A stretch of 6,167 nt of DNA from BJHL01 sp035299305 (GTDB lineage: Bacteria; Planctomycetota; Phycisphaerae; Phycisphaerales; UBA1924): contig DATGWV010000083.1 in NCBI GenBank assembly GCA_035299305.1, positions 1 to 6,167 of the forward strand, written 5' to 3'. The position numbers and the translations under genes are program-made. Positions within the stretch are counted from its first letter, which is position 1, and each line of letters begins with the position of its first letter. The notes below the pieces were generated by a model. It was not told where the DNA came from. It did no database searches and saw only the letters and a program-made list of their open reading frames with translations. This document shows, in pieces, positions 4,762 through 6,167 of this stretch.

Positions 4762-6167
4762 AGCAACGCTCCTTTGGAGAACAGACTCTGCCAGATGTAC
4801 CAAGGTTCGCCTTGCTGACGCTGACTGCGACGGATGGATGCGAGTGCAACCGCGTAGGCAATCGCCGGCACCCCACCGTCTGCCACGGCGAGGCGGTGCA
4901 ACGCCGGGAATGCTCGTGAGGCACTTTCATCATGGAGCCGCCACTGCGATGCAATCACCAACGATGCACCGCCGACAAGCATGGCCCGAATCAGCCCGAA
5001 GCGATCCTCACCAATGGTGTCGGACGTACGCCCCGTTTCGCATCCTGCAAGCACAACGACACAGCCAGGGCGCAGCCGATCATAGAACTCACGAGCCGCA
5101 ACCCAGCGATCACTGAGTTTGAGGCGCGACGCCATCGGAAACTCGGGATCGAATACACAGTGCGTCGCGATGTGCACGATTTCGTGCTGCGGCAATTCTC
5201 GCAGGAACGTCTCGGCGGTCGCGTCGGATGCACACAGAAGCGTGGCGTGCTGATGGCATGCCGCAACGGCCGCAGCCTCTTCCTCCATGCGCGGCGCGGT
5301 TTCATCGGCGACGCCGACAACGAGAGCACGACGTGCAGACATCAGCCACGAAGTTCGCACGGCGAGTCCGGCTGTCACGCTGGGCGACAGACTCACGCAC
5401 GCTGTCGCACCTGCGTCATCGAGAACCATTTGCATGATCGCGGCGATCGGAAATCCGTGTAGTTCGCGACAAGGAACCAGCGTGACGCGCTCGGTTTGCA
5501 CGAGGTGCCGCGCAAGGGGCATGAATGCCCTTGCCAACGCATCAGACGCGACGTTTGCCGTTGGTCCCGCCGCTCGCGTCGCCAAGTCGATCGCCAACGC
5601 GTGACGACGACTCAGGGATGCGATGTCCGTCTTGTTCAACGCAAGCGACACGACTTGTACGTCATGTCCGCTCACGACCATCGCATGCAACTGCCCTGAA
5701 TGCAAGTAGAACGAAACAACCGTCGCTTTGTCAAGCGACTGCTGCGCTTCCGCAAGCTGTATAGCAGGGACGTTCGAGAGCAGCCGCGTCGCTTCGCGTC
5801 GGTCCGTCGTCCGTTCCAACTGAGACTCAAGGTCGGCGATCCGTCGCAGCGCGGTGGCATCATGCTCCTGACGTCCCGCGGTGGCATACATGGCGTTCAG
5901 CTGCGAAGTCAGCATGCTGTCTGCCGCACACGCCGTGTGAGTTGCCCGACCAGCTAGAGCTTCCACCAAGGATCGGGCTCGGCTTCGTTCAACAACGCTG
6001 AACACACGAGTTGCACGATGCTCGGCAGTCGAAAGCATCGCGATGTCAATCGCAAACTGATACAGATCACTCGCGGACTCCGCGAAGCTCGCGCGGATAA
6101 AGTCGGCCCGCATGCTGCCCCGAAAGCGTTCGGCGATGTGTATCGCATGTTCAAGCTCGCGCCACGC
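4758..6167 (-). CDS. CHAT-domain (caspase-like) protein, C-terminal 469 residues (N-terminus outside window)
   Basis: The frame is open to the right edge, with 18 more codons before the first ATG at 6113, so the true start lies outside. Residues below are counted from that ATG. Residues 1-55 plus the 18 upstream are helical and include VVERSRARSLVEALAG, the conserved segment linking TPR repeats to CHAT domains; upstream TPRs are expected. A coiled-coil-like stretch spans about 87-128 (RRIADLESQLER). The CHAT domain (about 130-451) shows its usual blocks: VTLVPCRELHGFPIAA (210-225), SLSPSV, ALVVGVADE, HIATHCVFDPEFPMASRLKL with catalytic His318, VVVLAGCETG with catalytic Cys358, then IRAMLVGGASLVIASQW and a C-terminal YIWQSLFSKG. 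CHAT domains are caspase-fold cysteine peptidases; characterised members include separase-like and CRISPR-linked TPR-CHAT enzymes. The usual Gly after the His is Cys319 here. Its stop overlaps the subtilase start. No export signal is visible in the part present, so a cytosolic location is inferred but not proven. Confidence 0.92.
   Translation of the reverse strand, partial: AWRELEHAIHIAERFRGSMRADFIRASFAESASDLYQFAIDIAMLSTAEHRATRVFSVVERSRARSLVEALAGRATHTACAADSMLTSQLNAMYATAGRQEHDATALRRIADLESQLERTTDRREATRLLSNVPAIQLAEAQQSLDKATVVSFYLHSGQLHAMVVSGHDVQVVSLALNKTDIASLSRRHALAIDLATRAAGPTANVASDALARAFMPLARHLVQTERVTLVPCRELHGFPIAAIMQMVLDDAGATACVSLSPSVTAGLAVRTSWLMSARRALVVGVADETAPRMEEEAAAVAACHQHATLLCASDATAETFLRELPQHEIVHIATHCVFDPEFPMASRLKLSDRWVAAREFYDRLRPGCVVVLAGCETGRTSDTIGEDRFGLIRAMLVGGASLVIASQWRLHDESASRAFPALHRLAVADGGVPAIAYAVALASIRRSQRQQGEPWYIWQSLFSKGALL
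4769..4775 (-). promoter_or_regulatory. Ribosome binding site of the subtilase, inside the CHAT gene
   Basis: AAAGGAG on the minus strand lies 7 bases before the subtilase ATG at 4761 and within the last codons of the CHAT gene. It decides the subtilase start, since the longer frame from 4803 has no comparable site and would delay the signal peptide. With the ATGA overlap it supports translational coupling. Confidence 0.75.

Noticed and set aside
4762..4803. A 14-residue N-terminal extension of the subtilase starting at 4803.
   Set aside because: The ATG at 4761 has AAAGGAG at 7 bases and directly begins the signal peptide; the extension would only lengthen the overlap with the CHAT gene.
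4472..5116. A 214-codon plus-strand open frame antisense to the CHAT and subtilase genes.
   Set aside because: Its composition (Arg, Ala, Cys, His) is typical of a shadow frame, and the opposite strand encodes two clearly recognisable peptidases across the same bases.
4758..6167. CHAT plus subtilase as a defined antiphage system or a type III-E CRISPR TPR-CHAT effector.
   Set aside because: No Cas gene, CRISPR array, nuclease or phage-related gene is visible, and the partner protease is exported; a defence role would be speculation from this window.

Overview
The window is about 60% GC by eye and looks like chromosomal DNA of a planctomycete-type bacterium, plausibly Phycisphaerae/Phycisphaerales. 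This rests on the style of its proteins: a secreted subtilase ending in a dockerin-like calcium-loop pair introduced by a PCDCD peptide, a TPR/CHAT-type protein, a secreted Asp/Gly repeat protein and a secreted right-handed beta-helix protein. The assignment is an inference from protein families; there is no rRNA or other marker here.

Layout, left to right. (1) 1-601, minus strand: the N-terminal 200 residues of a secreted beta-helix (pectate-lyase-like fold) protein that runs off the left edge. (2) 602-754: a divergent intergenic region with an 18-bp palindrome and a promoter-like TTGCAG-17-TACAAT element, placed so that the rightward transcript would be leaderless or nearly so. (3) 755-1963, plus strand: a 402-residue protein I cannot assign to a family. 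(4) 1964-2088: a convergent gap with a strong hairpin followed by TTTT on the minus strand, the terminator of the leftward genes. (5) 2089-3231, minus: a 380-residue exported protein with a Gln/Pro-rich linker followed by eleven regularly spaced RTX-like Gly/Asp repeats. (6) 3361-4761, minus: an exported subtilisin-family (S8) protease with an intact catalytic site, a propeptide-like N-terminal region and a dockerin-like C-terminus. (7) 4758-6167, minus: the C-terminal 469 residues of a CHAT-domain (caspase-like) protein with its His and Cys present; the 5' end lies beyond the right edge.

The three leftward genes (CHAT protein, subtilase, repeat protein) appear to form one transcription direction ending at the 1987-2014 hairpin. 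The first two overlap by an ATGA and are very probably translationally coupled. The third follows after 129 bp with no intrinsic terminator in between, so it may be read through or have its own promoter. The most interesting feature is this coupling of a CHAT peptidase without any visible export signal in its visible part to an exported subtilase. It resembles a two-protease module, but its function cannot be determined from this sequence. No tRNA, rRNA, CRISPR array, transposase or attachment site was seen.
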